A stretch of DNA of 64,000 nt. Source: Candidatus Pantoea floridensis. GTDB taxonomy: Bacteria > Pseudomonadota > Gammaproteobacteria > Enterobacterales > Enterobacteriaceae. Under the pieces are notes generated by a model, which was not told the DNA's origin, searched no databases, and worked only from the letters and a program-made list of their open reading frames with translations. Within the stretch, counting starts at the first letter, position 1, and each line of letters starts with the position of its first letter. Positions 1 through 8,317 of the stretch are shown here, in pieces. Position numbers and translations under genes: made by a program. Where the stretch lies: contig NZ_OCMY01000002.1 of NCBI RefSeq assembly GCF_900215435.1, forward strand, positions 310,001-374,000, given 5' to 3'.

Positions 1-1
1 T

Positions 2-208
2 ACTGAGCAATCAGTAGCGAAATCTGACGCGATTGCCCGTCCCGCGACGGCTCAAGCGCTGGATGAAGATGCCCTGCTGTTGGCACTTTTGCACGTCGAA
101 AGCAAACTGGATGAGGATCTGGCGCGCAAGCCTAAACATCAAAAGCCGGCGTTGCAGGCGCAGTGGCGCGAGGAGATTGCGTTGCTGAAAACCCAGCTCG
201 ATCTATAA
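2..208 (+). CDS. C-terminal fragment of an unrecognised protein
   Basis: An open frame runs in from the left edge and ends at the TAA at 206-208, giving 68 visible residues. The tail is rich in Ala, Leu, Glu and Lys and looks helical (ALLLALLHVESKLDEDLARK, then QWREEIALLKTQLDL). No domain is recognised and no function can be assigned. It points toward the convergent anti-sigma gene, with a palindrome at 296-323 in between. Confidence 0.55.
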   Translation, partial: TEQSVAKSDAIARPATAQALDEDALLLALLHVESKLDEDLARKPKHQKPALQAQWREEIALLKTQLDL

Positions 209-295
209 GGTAGGCACGCGTAAACCAGGTGGCCATGAGGAGCCTAATGCTGGTTAGTTAAGACATGAAAACCCTCATTACCGAGCGCACACCTT

Positions 296-323
296 GTAGC
301 GGCGCAATTCATTGCGCCGCTAC
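296..323. repeat. 28-bp perfect palindrome between convergent genes
   Basis: Two 13-base arms (GTAGCGGCGCAAT and its complement) flank a 2-base centre. There is no T-run on either side, so this is a REP-like element rather than a clear terminator. A GGTGCTTAAC flank and a partial ATTACGCCATTAACG unit follow at 345-375, resembling the flanks of the GTAGGGTCGCC repeats elsewhere in the window. Confidence 0.75.
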
Positions 324-364
324 GAAAGGTGCGGTGATTTGATACGGTGCTTAACTGATCGGCA

Positions 365-1171
365 TTACGCCATTAACGTTCGGCTTAACGCCTGCGCCGA
401 CTTTTTTAACTGCTCCGCCGGATTGCGTCCAATCAAAACATACTGATAACCCGCACGATGCCACCACACGACATTCATGCCCTGCCTTTTTTCCTGCACC
501 AGCTCGGTGGACTGCTGATGATCTTCGCGGGAAATGCACAGCGCCATCGGACCGTAATTGCTGTGATTCCAGGCGATCTGCGTGATTAACACATCGTCAT
601 AACGCAGCATGCGCACGCTTTTCAGATTCGCTTCCGGCAGAGTTAACTGCGCGGGAGTGAGGTGCAGATCAAGATCGCGCGCGGTTCGCGCCAGCGAACG
701 TTGTAACATCTGCGGTGAACTGTCGACGTCTGCCAGCGTTTCGGTGCTGTAAAGCGACATATACTGCGCTTCCAGCTCACGAATGTTGGCGCTTTCCCCC
801 TTTTCTGCCTGCGCTGTGGGACGCGTCAGAAATCCCAGACCTCCACCAATCAGCAAAAAGCTGACGGAAGCGGCAATCATCGCGCGACGGCTCACCTGGG
901 CGGGCATTTTCTGCGGCGTGGCTGGCGTATGAGCCAGCAGATATTCTAACCGTTGCGCCATGCGCGCCTGCGGTGCAGCTTCCAGCAAAGAGGCAAACGC
1001 CTCGGCAAAAGGTTGATTGCTTTGCATCAACTCCGCCGTGCGCGCCGAGAGCGTCTCGCTGCGCTTAAGTTCGGTTTCAAACGCCTGCGCGTCTTCCACA
1101 TGCATCTCACCATCCAGCCAGGCAACGATGGCCTCATCCGCGTAGGGCGAATTAAAACGAGCTGCCTTCAC
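365..1171 (-). CDS. Probable membrane anti-sigma factor
   Basis: A 268-residue protein encoded directly after an ECF sigma gene, overlapping it by 4 bp (ATGA). The N-terminal ~90 residues are soluble (YADEAIVAWLDGEMHVEDAQ) and resemble the start of anti-sigma domains. One hydrophobic segment lies near residues 96-115 (AMIAASVSFLLIGGGLGF), followed by a ~150-residue, presumably periplasmic, C-terminal part. The HxxxCxxC zinc motif of ZAS anti-sigma factors is not seen. The role is inferred from position, overlap and topology. Expected function: hold the partner sigma factor at the membrane until an envelope signal arrives. Confidence 0.75.
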   Translation of the reverse strand: MKAARFNSPYADEAIVAWLDGEMHVEDAQAFETELKRSETLSARTAELMQSNQPFAEAFASLLEAAPQARMAQRLEYLLAHTPATPQKMPAQVSRRAMIAASVSFLLIGGGLGFLTRPTAQAEKGESANIRELEAQYMSLYSTETLADVDSSPQMLQRSLARTARDLDLHLTPAQLTLPEANLKSVRMLRYDDVLITQIAWNHSNYGPMALCISREDHQQSTELVQEKRQGMNVVWWHRAGYQYVLIGRNPAEQLKKSAQALSRTLMA

Positions 1172-1698
1172 AAACGTTTCTCCCTTATCTCTGGCCGCGC
1201 GGTGATGGCGCCGGCCAAGGTGCTACGCGCCGCGGCGAGGCGGCTCATGATGGTACCAATGGGCACCGCCAGCGTAGCGGCGGCCTCCTGGTAGGTAAAG
1301 CCTTCAACGTAAACCAGAAAGACCGCGTTACGCTGTGCTTCCGGCAGCTGACCAACGCGCTGCATCACATTGGCGTACTGCAAGCGCTCATCGCTGAGCG
1401 TCTGCAGATCGGGTGCCACCAACTCATCGCTATCGACGAAACCTTGTCCCACGCGAACCCGCTGCGCCCGAAGTTCGTTAATCCACACTGAGTGCAGCAC
1501 GGTAAATAACCAGCGGTCGATGCGCGTGCCCGGCGTGTAGTGGTGAGCGCGCTCGAGCGCCCGCACGCAGGTAGACTGCACCAGTTCTTCGGCCACGTCG
1601 CGATTACGTGATAACACCATCGCGTAACGCCACATGCGTGCCAGATGCGCGGCTAAATGCTGACGAACTTCAGTGCTGGTGATTTTTTTCTCCTCCAA
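1168..1698 (-). CDS. ECF-family RNA polymerase sigma factor
   Basis: A 176-residue protein with the two ECF regions. Region 2 spans about residues 17-85 (MWRYAMVLSRNRDVAEELVQ, then RIDRWLFTVLHSVWINELRA). Region 4 spans about 110-165 (LPEAQRNAVFLVYVEGFTYQ, then the helix-turn-helix VPIGTIMSRLAAARSTL). The size is normal for the family. It lies between a TPR protein gene (12 bp upstream) and the anti-sigma gene, which overlaps its stop. Its regulon cannot be read from the sequence; autoregulation of the TPR-sigma-anti-sigma unit is the usual pattern. Confidence 0.9.
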   Translation of the reverse strand: MEEKKITSTEVRQHLAAHLARMWRYAMVLSRNRDVAEELVQSTCVRALERAHHYTPGTRIDRWLFTVLHSVWINELRAQRVRVGQGFVDSDELVAPDLQTLSDERLQYANVMQRVGQLPEAQRNAVFLVYVEGFTYQEAAATLAVPIGTIMSRLAAARSTLAGAITARPEIREKRL

Positions 1699-1710
1699 TA
1701 GCCGACATCG

Positions 1711-2250
1711 TCAGGCTTCAGGATGTCCCTGAATGGCCGCGTGTAAATCGCGGTACTCTTCGCAATCAACGCCACATAACGATTTAATAATGGTGAGCTG
1801 CTCTTGCGCCAGATCCGGACGACCTTTGATCATCCAGGCTTCCCCGAGGTATTCGCGCACTTTGGCATATTTGGGATCCAGCGCGATCGATTTCTGATAA
1901 TAACGCATACCTTCATCGGTGCGTCCCAGCTTGCGCGTGGCATAACCACGATAATTCCACGCTTCTTTCGTGTTCTGATTATGTAACGTATCCAACAGAG
2001 TTAATGCAGCCTGGTATTCGCCTTTTTTCGCCAGATGATAGGCGTATTGGGTCTTATCACTGTCGCTCAGCATGCTGGTTTTTTCTGGCACGCAGGATTT
2101 GGATTTACTGTCATAAACCTGACCTTTCGGGCAATCCGGCGTTTTTTTGTCGCTATCATCGTCGCCCATCGCCAGTGCAGCCGGTACATGCAGCGCCAAC
2201 AGCAAAGCCGGCATCGCTAACCAACGTAACTTCATTATCGTCTTCATCAT
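1711..2250 (-). CDS. Exported TPR-repeat protein
   Basis: A 179-residue protein with a signal peptide (cleavage likely after ALA, about residue 27). A short acidic/Cys stretch follows (DDDSDKKTPDCPKGQVYDSK) with a CPKGxxYDxxxxxCV pattern that could form a disulfide. From about residue 70 there are TPR units (AYHLAKKGEYQAALTLLDTL; AWNYRGYATRKLGRTDEGMR; YLGEAWMIKGRPDLAQEQL). A GAGGAAAA ribosome site sits directly before the ATG at 2250. It is first in the operon with the sigma and anti-sigma genes, so it may be the regulated target or part of signalling; that is inference. Confidence 0.8.
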   Translation of the reverse strand: MMKTIMKLRWLAMPALLLALHVPAALAMGDDDSDKKTPDCPKGQVYDSKSKSCVPEKTSMLSDSDKTQYAYHLAKKGEYQAALTLLDTLHNQNTKEAWNYRGYATRKLGRTDEGMRYYQKSIALDPKYAKVREYLGEAWMIKGRPDLAQEQLTIIKSLCGVDCEEYRDLHAAIQGHPEA

Positions 2251-2415
2251 TTTTCCTCACGGAGTGACATGTAACGCTAAGTTGTACTGAGTTAAAAAGT
2301 GACTCAGATAGGCTGTAAACAACTCAACTCACATTTCTATTCGGAAAAATTTACTTTTATTCCACTGCCACGTACTGCTGGCAAAAAACCGGCGAATTTT
2401 CTCCAGTTTGTCCCA

Positions 2416-2434
2416 TTTAATGATTATGATTCTC
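2416..2434 (+). promoter_or_regulatory. Fur-box-like site upstream of macA
   Basis: The stretch ending AATGATTATGATTCTC matches the 19-bp Fur consensus GATAATGATTATCATTATC at 15 of 19 positions by my alignment. It lies 20 bp before the macA ATG and about 165 bp from the divergent TPR operon start, so it would most directly repress macAB under iron-replete conditions. Confidence 0.6.
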
Positions 2435-2454
2435 ACTTCATAAAAGGGACGCTT

Positions 2455-3630
2455 ATGCTCAATATCTCAAAGAAGTGGTTGTCGATCGCGCTCGCGCTGC
2501 TCATTATCCTGCTGCTCATCTGGCACTACGCCGGTTCAGGCACTAAACCGAATACCGTTGTGACCGCCGTGGTGCGCCAGGGCGACATCGAAAATGTGAT
2601 TGCCGCAACCGGCAAAATGGATGCGGTGGAACGCGTCAATGTGGGGGCTCAGGTCTCCGGTCAGGTAAAAAAACTCTATATCAAGACCGGCGACAACGTG
2701 CGTAAAGGAGAGCTGATTGCCGAGATTGACGATCAGCCCCAGCGTAGCGATTTGCGCAATGCTCAGGCAGCGCTTAGCGTAGCGCAGGCCGATTTAGCGA
2801 CGCGTGAAGCCACGCTGGTGCGACAGTCGGCGCAGTTCAAACGTTTGCAGCAGATGATTAAAACCAATGCGGTATCGCGCCAGGATTTTGACGAAGCCGC
2901 AGAAGCGTGGAGCATTGCGCAGGCGGAGCTGACGGCACAGAAAGCGCGCGTGATTCAGGCACAAATTGAGGTAGATAAGAAACAGCTCGATCTCGGTTAC
3001 ACCCGCATCATGGCGCCGATGGACGGCACCGTGGTCGCCATTGTCACCAAACAAGGCCAGACGGTGAATGCCGTGCAAACCGCGCCGACTATCGCCAAGC
3101 TGGCGCAGCTGGGCACCATGACCATCAAAGTGCAGATTTCTGAAGCAGACATCAATAACGTTCAGCCAGGCCAAAAGGCGTGGTTCACAACTTTCTCCAA
3201 CCCGGATAAGCGCTATAACGCCACTTTGCGCAGCCTCGAACTGGCCCCCGAATCGGTGATGAAAGATGATGCGCTGATGGGCAACAGTGAAAGCACGCCG
3301 AGCAGCACGACGAACGCCGCAGTCTATTACAACGCCCTGCTCGATGTGCCGAACCCGGACAATGCGCTACGCATCTCCATGACGGCGCAGGTCAATCTGC
3401 TGCGCGATGCCGCTAAAAATACCCTGCTGGTGCCGGTGCAGGCGACAAAGAAAGATGCCGACGGTAAAACTTACGTCGAAATCCCTGATGCAGAAAATAA
3501 GCCGGTTAAACGTCTTATCACCACCGGCATTTCTGACAGTGTTGATATTCAGGTGCTGAGCGGATTAACAACCGGTGAAAAAGTGATTCTTGCTACCCAG
3601 ACGGCGGGCGCAGACAAGGTGGTGATGTGA
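2455..3630 (+). CDS. macA: MacA-like periplasmic adaptor of an ABC efflux pump
   Basis: A membrane-fusion protein of 391 residues from the ATG at 2455, chosen because AAAAGGGA lies 8-12 bases upstream and the N-terminal anchor (residues 8-24) follows at once; the open frame continues upstream to 2299 without family support. It has a lipoyl/barrel-sandwich half (VGAQVSGQVKKLYIKTGDNV), an alpha-hairpin at about 100-180 and the second lipoyl half (YTRIMAPMDGTVVAIVTKQG). It should link inner-membrane MacB to an outer-membrane channel such as TolC, which is not encoded here. The 4-bp overlap with macB shows translational coupling. The Fur-like site suggests an iron-linked substrate, as for PvdRT-type exporters; that is inference. 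Confidence 0.9.
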   Translation: MLNISKKWLSIALALLIILLLIWHYAGSGTKPNTVVTAVVRQGDIENVIAATGKMDAVERVNVGAQVSGQVKKLYIKTGDNVRKGELIAEIDDQPQRSDLRNAQAALSVAQADLATREATLVRQSAQFKRLQQMIKTNAVSRQDFDEAAEAWSIAQAELTAQKARVIQAQIEVDKKQLDLGYTRIMAPMDGTVVAIVTKQGQTVNAVQTAPTIAKLAQLGTMTIKVQISEADINNVQPGQKAWFTTFSNPDKRYNATLRSLELAPESVMKDDALMGNSESTPSSTTNAAVYYNALLDVPNPDNALRISMTAQVNLLRDAAKNTLLVPVQATKKDADGKTYVEIPDAENKPVKRLITTGISDSVDIQVLSGLTTGEKVILATQTAGADKVVM

Positions 3631-5564
3631 ATATCATCGAACTGAAAAACATTCAGCGCAGCTATGTTAACGGTTCGCAATCTCTGCACGTGCTGAAAAA
3701 CATTAACCTGAGCATCGCCAGCGGCGAGTTGGTAGCGATCATTGGACCTTCCGGCTCGGGAAAATCCACGCTGCTGAATATTCTTGGCTGTCTTGATGCG
3801 CCGGACAGCGGCGATTATTTGATTGGCGGCCAGCATACCGCCACGTTATCACCGGACGCGCTGGCGAAAGTGCGGCGTGAACATATTGGCTTTATCTTCC
3901 AGCGCTATCATTTAATGCCGGACCTTAGCGCTTTAAGCAACGTTGAAATTCCCTCCATTTACGCCAATCTGCAAGGCAAAGCGCGGCTGCAACGGGCGGC
4001 GGCGCTGCTGGCACGTTTGGGTCTGGAAGGACGCGAACATCACAAACCGGGTGAACTTTCCGGCGGCCAGCAGCAGCGCGTGAGCATTGCGCGCGCGCTG
4101 ATCAACGGTGCTGAAATCATTCTCGCCGATGAACCGACTGGCGCGCTGGACTCACATTCCGGTGAAGAGGTGCTGCGTATCCTGCACGATCTCAATCGTG
4201 AAGGTCACACCGTGATCATCGTGACGCATGATATGAAAGTGGCACAGCACGCCGATCGTATTATTGAGATCCAGGATGGTGAGATTTTTGCCGATAGCGG
4301 TCGCAAACAGGACACGACGCGCGCGCGTTATATCCCCGCGGCCCGAAAAAGTCAGAGCAAATTGCGCGGATGGGTTGATCGCTTGCGTGAATCGCTGCGC
4401 ATGGCGTTGAATGCCATGAACGCACATCGGCTCCGTACCGCATTGACCATGACCGGCATTATTTTTGGCATCGCGGCGGTGGTTACGGTGGTAGCACTCG
4501 GCCAGGGCGCACGGCAAAAAACGCTGGAGAGTATCTCCGGTCTCGGCACCAACGTGGTGTCGGTGTACGCCGGTGGCGATTTTGTCGAAGATGAAGCGCA
4601 CCCGGTTTTGACCCTGGTGATGGCAGATGCGGAAGTGATTGCGCGTCAACAGTTTGTCGCTGCTGTCAGTCCGGAGATGATCGCCAGCCAACCCATCCGC
4701 TATCTCTCTAACGCCTCGAAGACCTCGGTGTATGGCGTGGGTAAAGAATATTTCCAGATTCAGGGTATCAAACTGCTGGAGGGCAGCAACTTCAGTGATG
4801 AACGCCATGCACGCCAGGAGATCATCATTGATACCAACACGCGCAACAAGCTGTTTGGTGAACACGGCGACAGCCCAATTGGCAAAATGATCGTATTGGG
4901 TTCAGTGCCGGTGCGCGTCATTGGCGTCGCGGATAATAATGATGGCATGTCACCTAACCGGCTCAGCGTCTGGCTGCCGTGGAGCACGGTGATGTATCGC
5001 ATCAGCGGGCAGACTGCGCTTACCAGCATCAGCATTAAGTTAAAAGATGACGTGGTCAGCGGCCCGGCGGTGGAGTCGTTGACGCAACTACTGACTACGC
5101 GACACGGCACCAAAGATTTCCTGATGTTTAACCGCGATAAATACCGTAAAGCCATTGAAGATGCGGCGGCAACGTTAACCTTGTTGATTCTGTTAGTGGC
5201 ATCAATTGCGCTGATGATTGGCAGCATTGGCGTGATGAACATCATGCTGGTGTCGGTCACGGAACGTACCCACGAAATCGGCGTGCGCATGGCGGTTGGC
5301 GCGCGGCGTGGTGACATTATGCAGCAATTTATGATTGAAGCGGTGCTGGTATGCCTGGTCGGCGGATCGCTCGGCGTCGCGTTAGCGCTGGTGATTGGCC
5401 CCATTATTAGCCTGCTGGCGGGCGGCATGATCACCGCAATATTCTCGTGGCAATCGGCAGGCGCAGCCTTTGCCTGCTCCACCATTATCGGCATGATTTT
5501 TGGCTACTTGCCGGCCCGCAAAGCGGCGCGCATGGATCCGGTCGCGGCATTAGCCAGCGAGTGA
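3627..5564 (+). CDS. macB: MacB-like ABC exporter (ATPase fused to permease)
   Basis: A 645-residue protein starting at a GTG that overlaps the macA stop. The N-terminal ATPase (about 1-220) has Walker A GPSGSGKS, signature LSGGQQQR, Walker B IILADEPTGALD and the H-loop VTHD. Then come TM1 near 275-300 (ALTMTGIIFGIAAVVTVVAL), a large periplasmic MacB_PCD domain, and three C-terminal TM segments (LTLLILLVASIALMIGSIGV; AVLVCLVGGSLGVALALVI; ACSTIIGMIFGYLPARKAAR). Length and order match MacB. It acts as a mechanotransmission exporter with MacA and a TolC-type channel. Substrates in the family include macrolides, peptides and siderophores; which applies here is unknown. Confidence 0.92.
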   Translation: MNIIELKNIQRSYVNGSQSLHVLKNINLSIASGELVAIIGPSGSGKSTLLNILGCLDAPDSGDYLIGGQHTATLSPDALAKVRREHIGFIFQRYHLMPDLSALSNVEIPSIYANLQGKARLQRAAALLARLGLEGREHHKPGELSGGQQQRVSIARALINGAEIILADEPTGALDSHSGEEVLRILHDLNREGHTVIIVTHDMKVAQHADRIIEIQDGEIFADSGRKQDTTRARYIPAARKSQSKLRGWVDRLRESLRMALNAMNAHRLRTALTMTGIIFGIAAVVTVVALGQGARQKTLESISGLGTNVVSVYAGGDFVEDEAHPVLTLVMADAEVIARQQFVAAVSPEMIASQPIRYLSNASKTSVYGVGKEYFQIQGIKLLEGSNFSDERHARQEIIIDTNTRNKLFGEHGDSPIGKMIVLGSVPVRVIGVADNNDGMSPNRLSVWLPWSTVMYRISGQTALTSISIKLKDDVVSGPAVESLTQLLTTRHGTKDFLMFNRDKYRKAIEDAAATLTLLILLVASIALMIGSIGVMNIMLVSVTERTHEIGVRMAVGARRGDIMQQFMIEAVLVCLVGGSLGVALALVIGPIISLLAGGMITAIFSWQSAGAAFACSTIIGMIFGYLPARKAARMDPVAALASE

Positions 5565-5589
5565 TTTGAAACGGTGCGCCTACAACTTC

Positions 5590-5762
5590 GTAGGGTCGCC
5601 ATTTATGGCGTAATGCCGCTCACTTAAGCAAAAAAATGCCTGTTTATGCAGGTGCGCATGAATGCTCACCCTACGAAAACCCGGCGATATCCACGTAGGG
5701 TCACCATTCATGGTGACCGATTCACGCTTAACTGACGAGCATTACGCCATTTATGGCGACCG
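5590..5762. repeat. Cluster of four REP-like palindromes
   Basis: The gap between macB and the convergent RpiR gene holds four related units: a half-site GTAGGGTCGCCATTTATGGCG (5590-5610), GGTGCGCATGAATGCTCACCCTACG (5651-5675, split arms), one ending CATTCATGGTGACC (5695-5718) and TTACGCCATTTATGGCGACC (about 5742-5762). Orientation alternates, as in BIME-type mosaics. Confidence 0.8.
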
Positions 5763-5775
5763 TTAAGCACACAGC

Positions 5776-6603
5776 TCAGATCAACATCGGCAAGGTCGCA
5801 GTGGCCGTTTGCTGACTTGCCGCCAGATAACGCGCATCGTGCGTCATCAGTTCATTAATCAGCACTTCTACCAGCAGCATCGCTCCCACTTTACCGCCCA
5901 GCGCTCCGGCATTGAACGGCCCCTCGGGGCGCGCGGCCACCAGCAACATATCCGCTAAACTGCCCATCGGACTGCGCAGCGTATTACTCAACATCAGCAC
6001 CTGAGCGCCCTGCTTTTTTGCCACCTTCACCACGTGCATCACATCTTTAGTCGATCCGGAAGCAGAGATAGCGATCACCAAATCGCCCGTGGATAAAGTC
6101 GAGGCGTTCATCGCCGCGCGATGCATATCACCAAATAGCTGTGCCGATTTACCTAAGCGCAACAAACGATAGTGCAAATATTCACCGGTGATCGCACTGG
6201 CGGCTACGCCGTAAATCTGGATCGATTTGGCCTGATGCAGCGCATCTACCGCCTGCTGAAGCACTTCGCGATGAATGAATTTTCCGGTATCGCGTAATGC
6301 CTGCACGGTTTCTTCTACCAGCATGTCGATGCTATCACCGCTGGCGATCGCCGCGGGCTGGCTGTGCTGTACATCCAGCGCCAGCGCCATTTTGAATTCG
6401 GTATAACCTTTGCAGCCCAAATGACGGCAGAGACGCGTCACGCTGGCTTCGCTGGTTTCGGTCTCGCGCGCCAGCTCGGTGATGGTGAGATACAACACTC
6501 TCTGCGGTTCGGTGAGTATGAAATCGCCCAACTTTTGCAGCGTTGGGCTGTAGCCCGGCAATCCCTGTCGCAGGTGCAGCAAGATGTTTTCATTGTCCGT
6601 CAT
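5776..6603 (-). CDS. RpiR/MurR-family transcriptional regulator
   Basis: A 275-residue regulator with an N-terminal RpiR helix-turn-helix (about 1-75; TITELARETETSEASVTRLC) and a SIS sugar-phosphate-binding domain (about 120-250; IQIYGVAASAITGEYLHYRL, VIAISASGSTKDVMHVVKVA). GGAAGG precedes the ATG. It is divergent from a PTS permease and nanE, and the intergenic region contains a perfect 26-bp inverted repeat that is the natural operator. The inducer is probably an amino-sugar phosphate such as ManNAc-6-P or GlcNAc-6-P, inferred from nanE. RpiR proteins can activate or repress; repression is the simpler reading because the operator is just upstream of the PTS start. Confidence 0.9.
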   Translation of the reverse strand: MTDNENILLHLRQGLPGYSPTLQKLGDFILTEPQRVLYLTITELARETETSEASVTRLCRHLGCKGYTEFKMALALDVQHSQPAAIASGDSIDMLVEETVQALRDTGKFIHREVLQQAVDALHQAKSIQIYGVAASAITGEYLHYRLLRLGKSAQLFGDMHRAAMNASTLSTGDLVIAISASGSTKDVMHVVKVAKKQGAQVLMLSNTLRSPMGSLADMLLVAARPEGPFNAGALGGKVGAMLLVEVLINELMTHDARYLAASQQTATATLPMLI

Positions 6604-6661
6604 GGCAGCCTTCCCTTTTCGCGTCGTTGATGGCGCACAGTGTGCAGCAGATTAGGGCATA

Positions 6662-6677
6662 AGTGAAAGCTATCACA
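6662..6677 (+). promoter_or_regulatory. CRP-binding site
   Basis: AGTGAAAGCTATCACA matches the CRP consensus TGTGA-N6-TCACA at 9 of 10 fixed positions. It lies about 80-95 bp before the PTS start and about 60-75 bp before the RpiR start, a position suited to catabolite-controlled activation of the PTS-nanE operon. Confidence 0.65.
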
Positions 6678-6709
6678 ATAATGATGGAAATTTTCATCTG
6701 ATGAATTAA

Positions 6710-6735
6710 ATTGTGGTAATAATTTTTACCACAAT
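6710..6735. promoter_or_regulatory. Perfect inverted repeat, probable RpiR operator
   Basis: The arms ATTGTGGTAA (6710-6719) and TTACCACAAT (6726-6735) are exact complements with a 6-base spacer. The site ends 22 bp before the PTS ATG and is the only strong palindrome in this divergent gap. Confidence 0.75.
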
Positions 6736-6757
6736 AGCTCATCAAGGATAAAAATTT

Positions 6758-8317
6758 ATGTCATCACACTTTAGCGGTGCTTCCTCAGGCAGCTGGTTTG
6801 AAAAAGCCCAGCGCTTTGGTAAGTCGTTTATGTTGCCAATTGCCGTTCTCCCGGCGGCGGGATTGCTGCTGGGTATTGGCGGCGCCCTCTCCAATCCCAA
6901 CACGATTCAAGCCTATCCATTTCTCGATGTTGCCTGGCTACAGGGCGTGTTCACAATCATGGCGAGTGCCGGTTCGGTGGTGTTTGCCAACCTCGCGGTG
7001 CTGTTTGCGGTGGGTGTCGCGGTAGGATTGGCCAAAGGTGATAAAGGGACTGCGGGTCTTGCCTCGCTACTGGCTTATCTGGTGATGAATGCCACCATCA
7101 ACGCGCTCCTCACGCTAACCGGCGTGATGGCAGAAAGCCATCTCAGCGCGGTGGGACAAGGCATGGCACTCGGCATTCAGACGCTGGAAACGGGCGTGTT
7201 TGGTGGCGTAATTATTGGCTTGGTGACGGCAATACTGCACAACCGTTACAACAAAATTGCGCTGCCGCAGTTTCTTGGCTTCTTTGGCGGCTCGCGTTTC
7301 GTGCCGATCATCAGTTCGTTGGCCGCCATTTTAGTCGGTGCGGCGATGACTATCGTCTGGCCGCACTTTCAAAAGTTGATTTTTGGTCTGGGCGGGTTAG
7401 TGGATGCAACCGGCTATTTCGGCACCTTTATTTACGGCTTCGTGCTGCGCATGCTCGGCCCGTTTGGCCTGCATCACATCTTCTATCTGCCATTCTGGAC
7501 CACAGCGCTTGGAGGGAGCGAAGTGATCAATGGGCATTTGGTGGAAGGGACGCAGCGTATCTTCTTCGCCCAGCTCGCCGATCCCACTACGCAGCAATTC
7601 TATGTCGGTACATCACGCTTTATGTCCGGTCGCTTCATCACCATGATGTTTGGCCTGATTGGCGCATGTCTGGCGATGTATCACACCGCCAGACCGGAAA
7701 ATCGTAAGCGCGTGGCCGGCTTGTTGTTATCAGCGGCGTTAACCTCCTTCCTCACGGGCATTACCGAACCGATTGAGTTCTCATTTCTCTTCGTTGCGCC
7801 GGTGCTCTACGTGATTCACGCCCTGTTCGATGGCCTGGCGTTTATGATCGCCCACCTCCTGCATATCACCATCGGCCAGACATTCTCCGGCGGCCTGATT
7901 GATTTCATTCTTTTCGGCGTATTACAGGGCGAAGCGAAAACCCATTGGTGGTATGTACCGCTGGTTGGCGTGCCGTGGTTCCTGCTCTATTACTTTTCCT
8001 TCCGCCTGCTGATTAGCCGTTTCAATTTCAAAACTCCCGGCCGCGAAGACAGCAACATCGAAAGCGCTCCCTTGGTGGTTGGCGAGCGTCCACAGCAGGT
8101 GATCGCCGCATTAGGCGGCAAAGCGAATATTGTCGAGCTGGATTGCTGCGCCACACGCTTGCGTATCACCCTGCTGGATGGCAGCAAACTCAATGAAGAC
8201 GCACTGAAAGCCACCGGCGCCCGCGCGGTGATCCAACGTGGCAAAGGCGTGCAGGTAATTTATGGTCCGCACGTCACCATTATCAAAAATGAAGTAGAGG
8301 AGTTACTCGCGCTATGA
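6758..8317 (+). CDS. PTS permease, glucose/maltose-type EIIC-EIIB
   Basis: A 519-residue protein with an N-terminal EIIC membrane domain (about 15-400) beginning [20 protein letters not shown] and containing the [18 protein letters not shown] motif of the Glc superfamily. The C-terminal EIIB domain carries D-C-C-A-T-R-L-R; Cys464 aligns with the phosphorylated cysteine. No EIIA is fused, so phosphate would come from EIIA-Glc (Crr) or another EIIA. AAGGA lies 9 bases before the ATG. The 4-bp overlap with nanE couples their translation and suggests N-acetylmannosamine, or a sugar giving ManNAc-6-P, as substrate. That is inference; MalX/GlvC-like alpha-glucoside transporters look similar. Confidence 0.88.
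   Translation: MSSHFSGASSGSWFEKAQRFGKSFMLPIAVLPAAGLLLGIGGALSNPNTIQAYPFLDVAWLQGVFTIMASAGSVVFANLAVLFAVGVAVGLAKGDKGTAGLASLLAYLVMNATINALLTLTGVMAESHLSAVGQGMALGIQTLETGVFGGVIIGLVTAILHNRYNKIALPQFLGFFGGSRFVPIISSLAAILVGAAMTIVWPHFQKLIFGLGGLVDATGYFGTFIYGFVLRMLGPFGLHHIFYLPFWTTALGGSEVINGHLVEGTQRIFFAQLADPTTQQFYVGTSRFMSGRFITMMFGLIGACLAMYHTARPENRKRVAGLLLSAALTSFLTGITEPIEFSFLFVAPVLYVIHALFDGLAFMIAHLLHITIGQTFSGGLIDFILFGVLQGEAKTHWWYVPLVGVPWFLLYYFSFRLLISRFNFKTPGREDSNIESAPLVVGERPQQVIAALGGKANIVELDCCATRLRITLLDGSKLNEDALKATGARAVIQRGKGVQVIYGPHVTIIKNEVEELLAL

Noticed and set aside
2299-2454. Upstream extension of macA from 2299
   Set aside because: It adds 52 residues with no membrane-fusion-protein resemblance and spans the Fur-like site; the ATG at 2455 has a good ribosome site and directly precedes the membrane anchor.
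4152-5494. Long open frames on the minus strand opposite macB
   Set aside because: They overlap the whole MacB coding frame, show low-complexity Ser/Thr/Arg- or His-rich translations and have no domain motif. They are shadows of a GC-rich gene.
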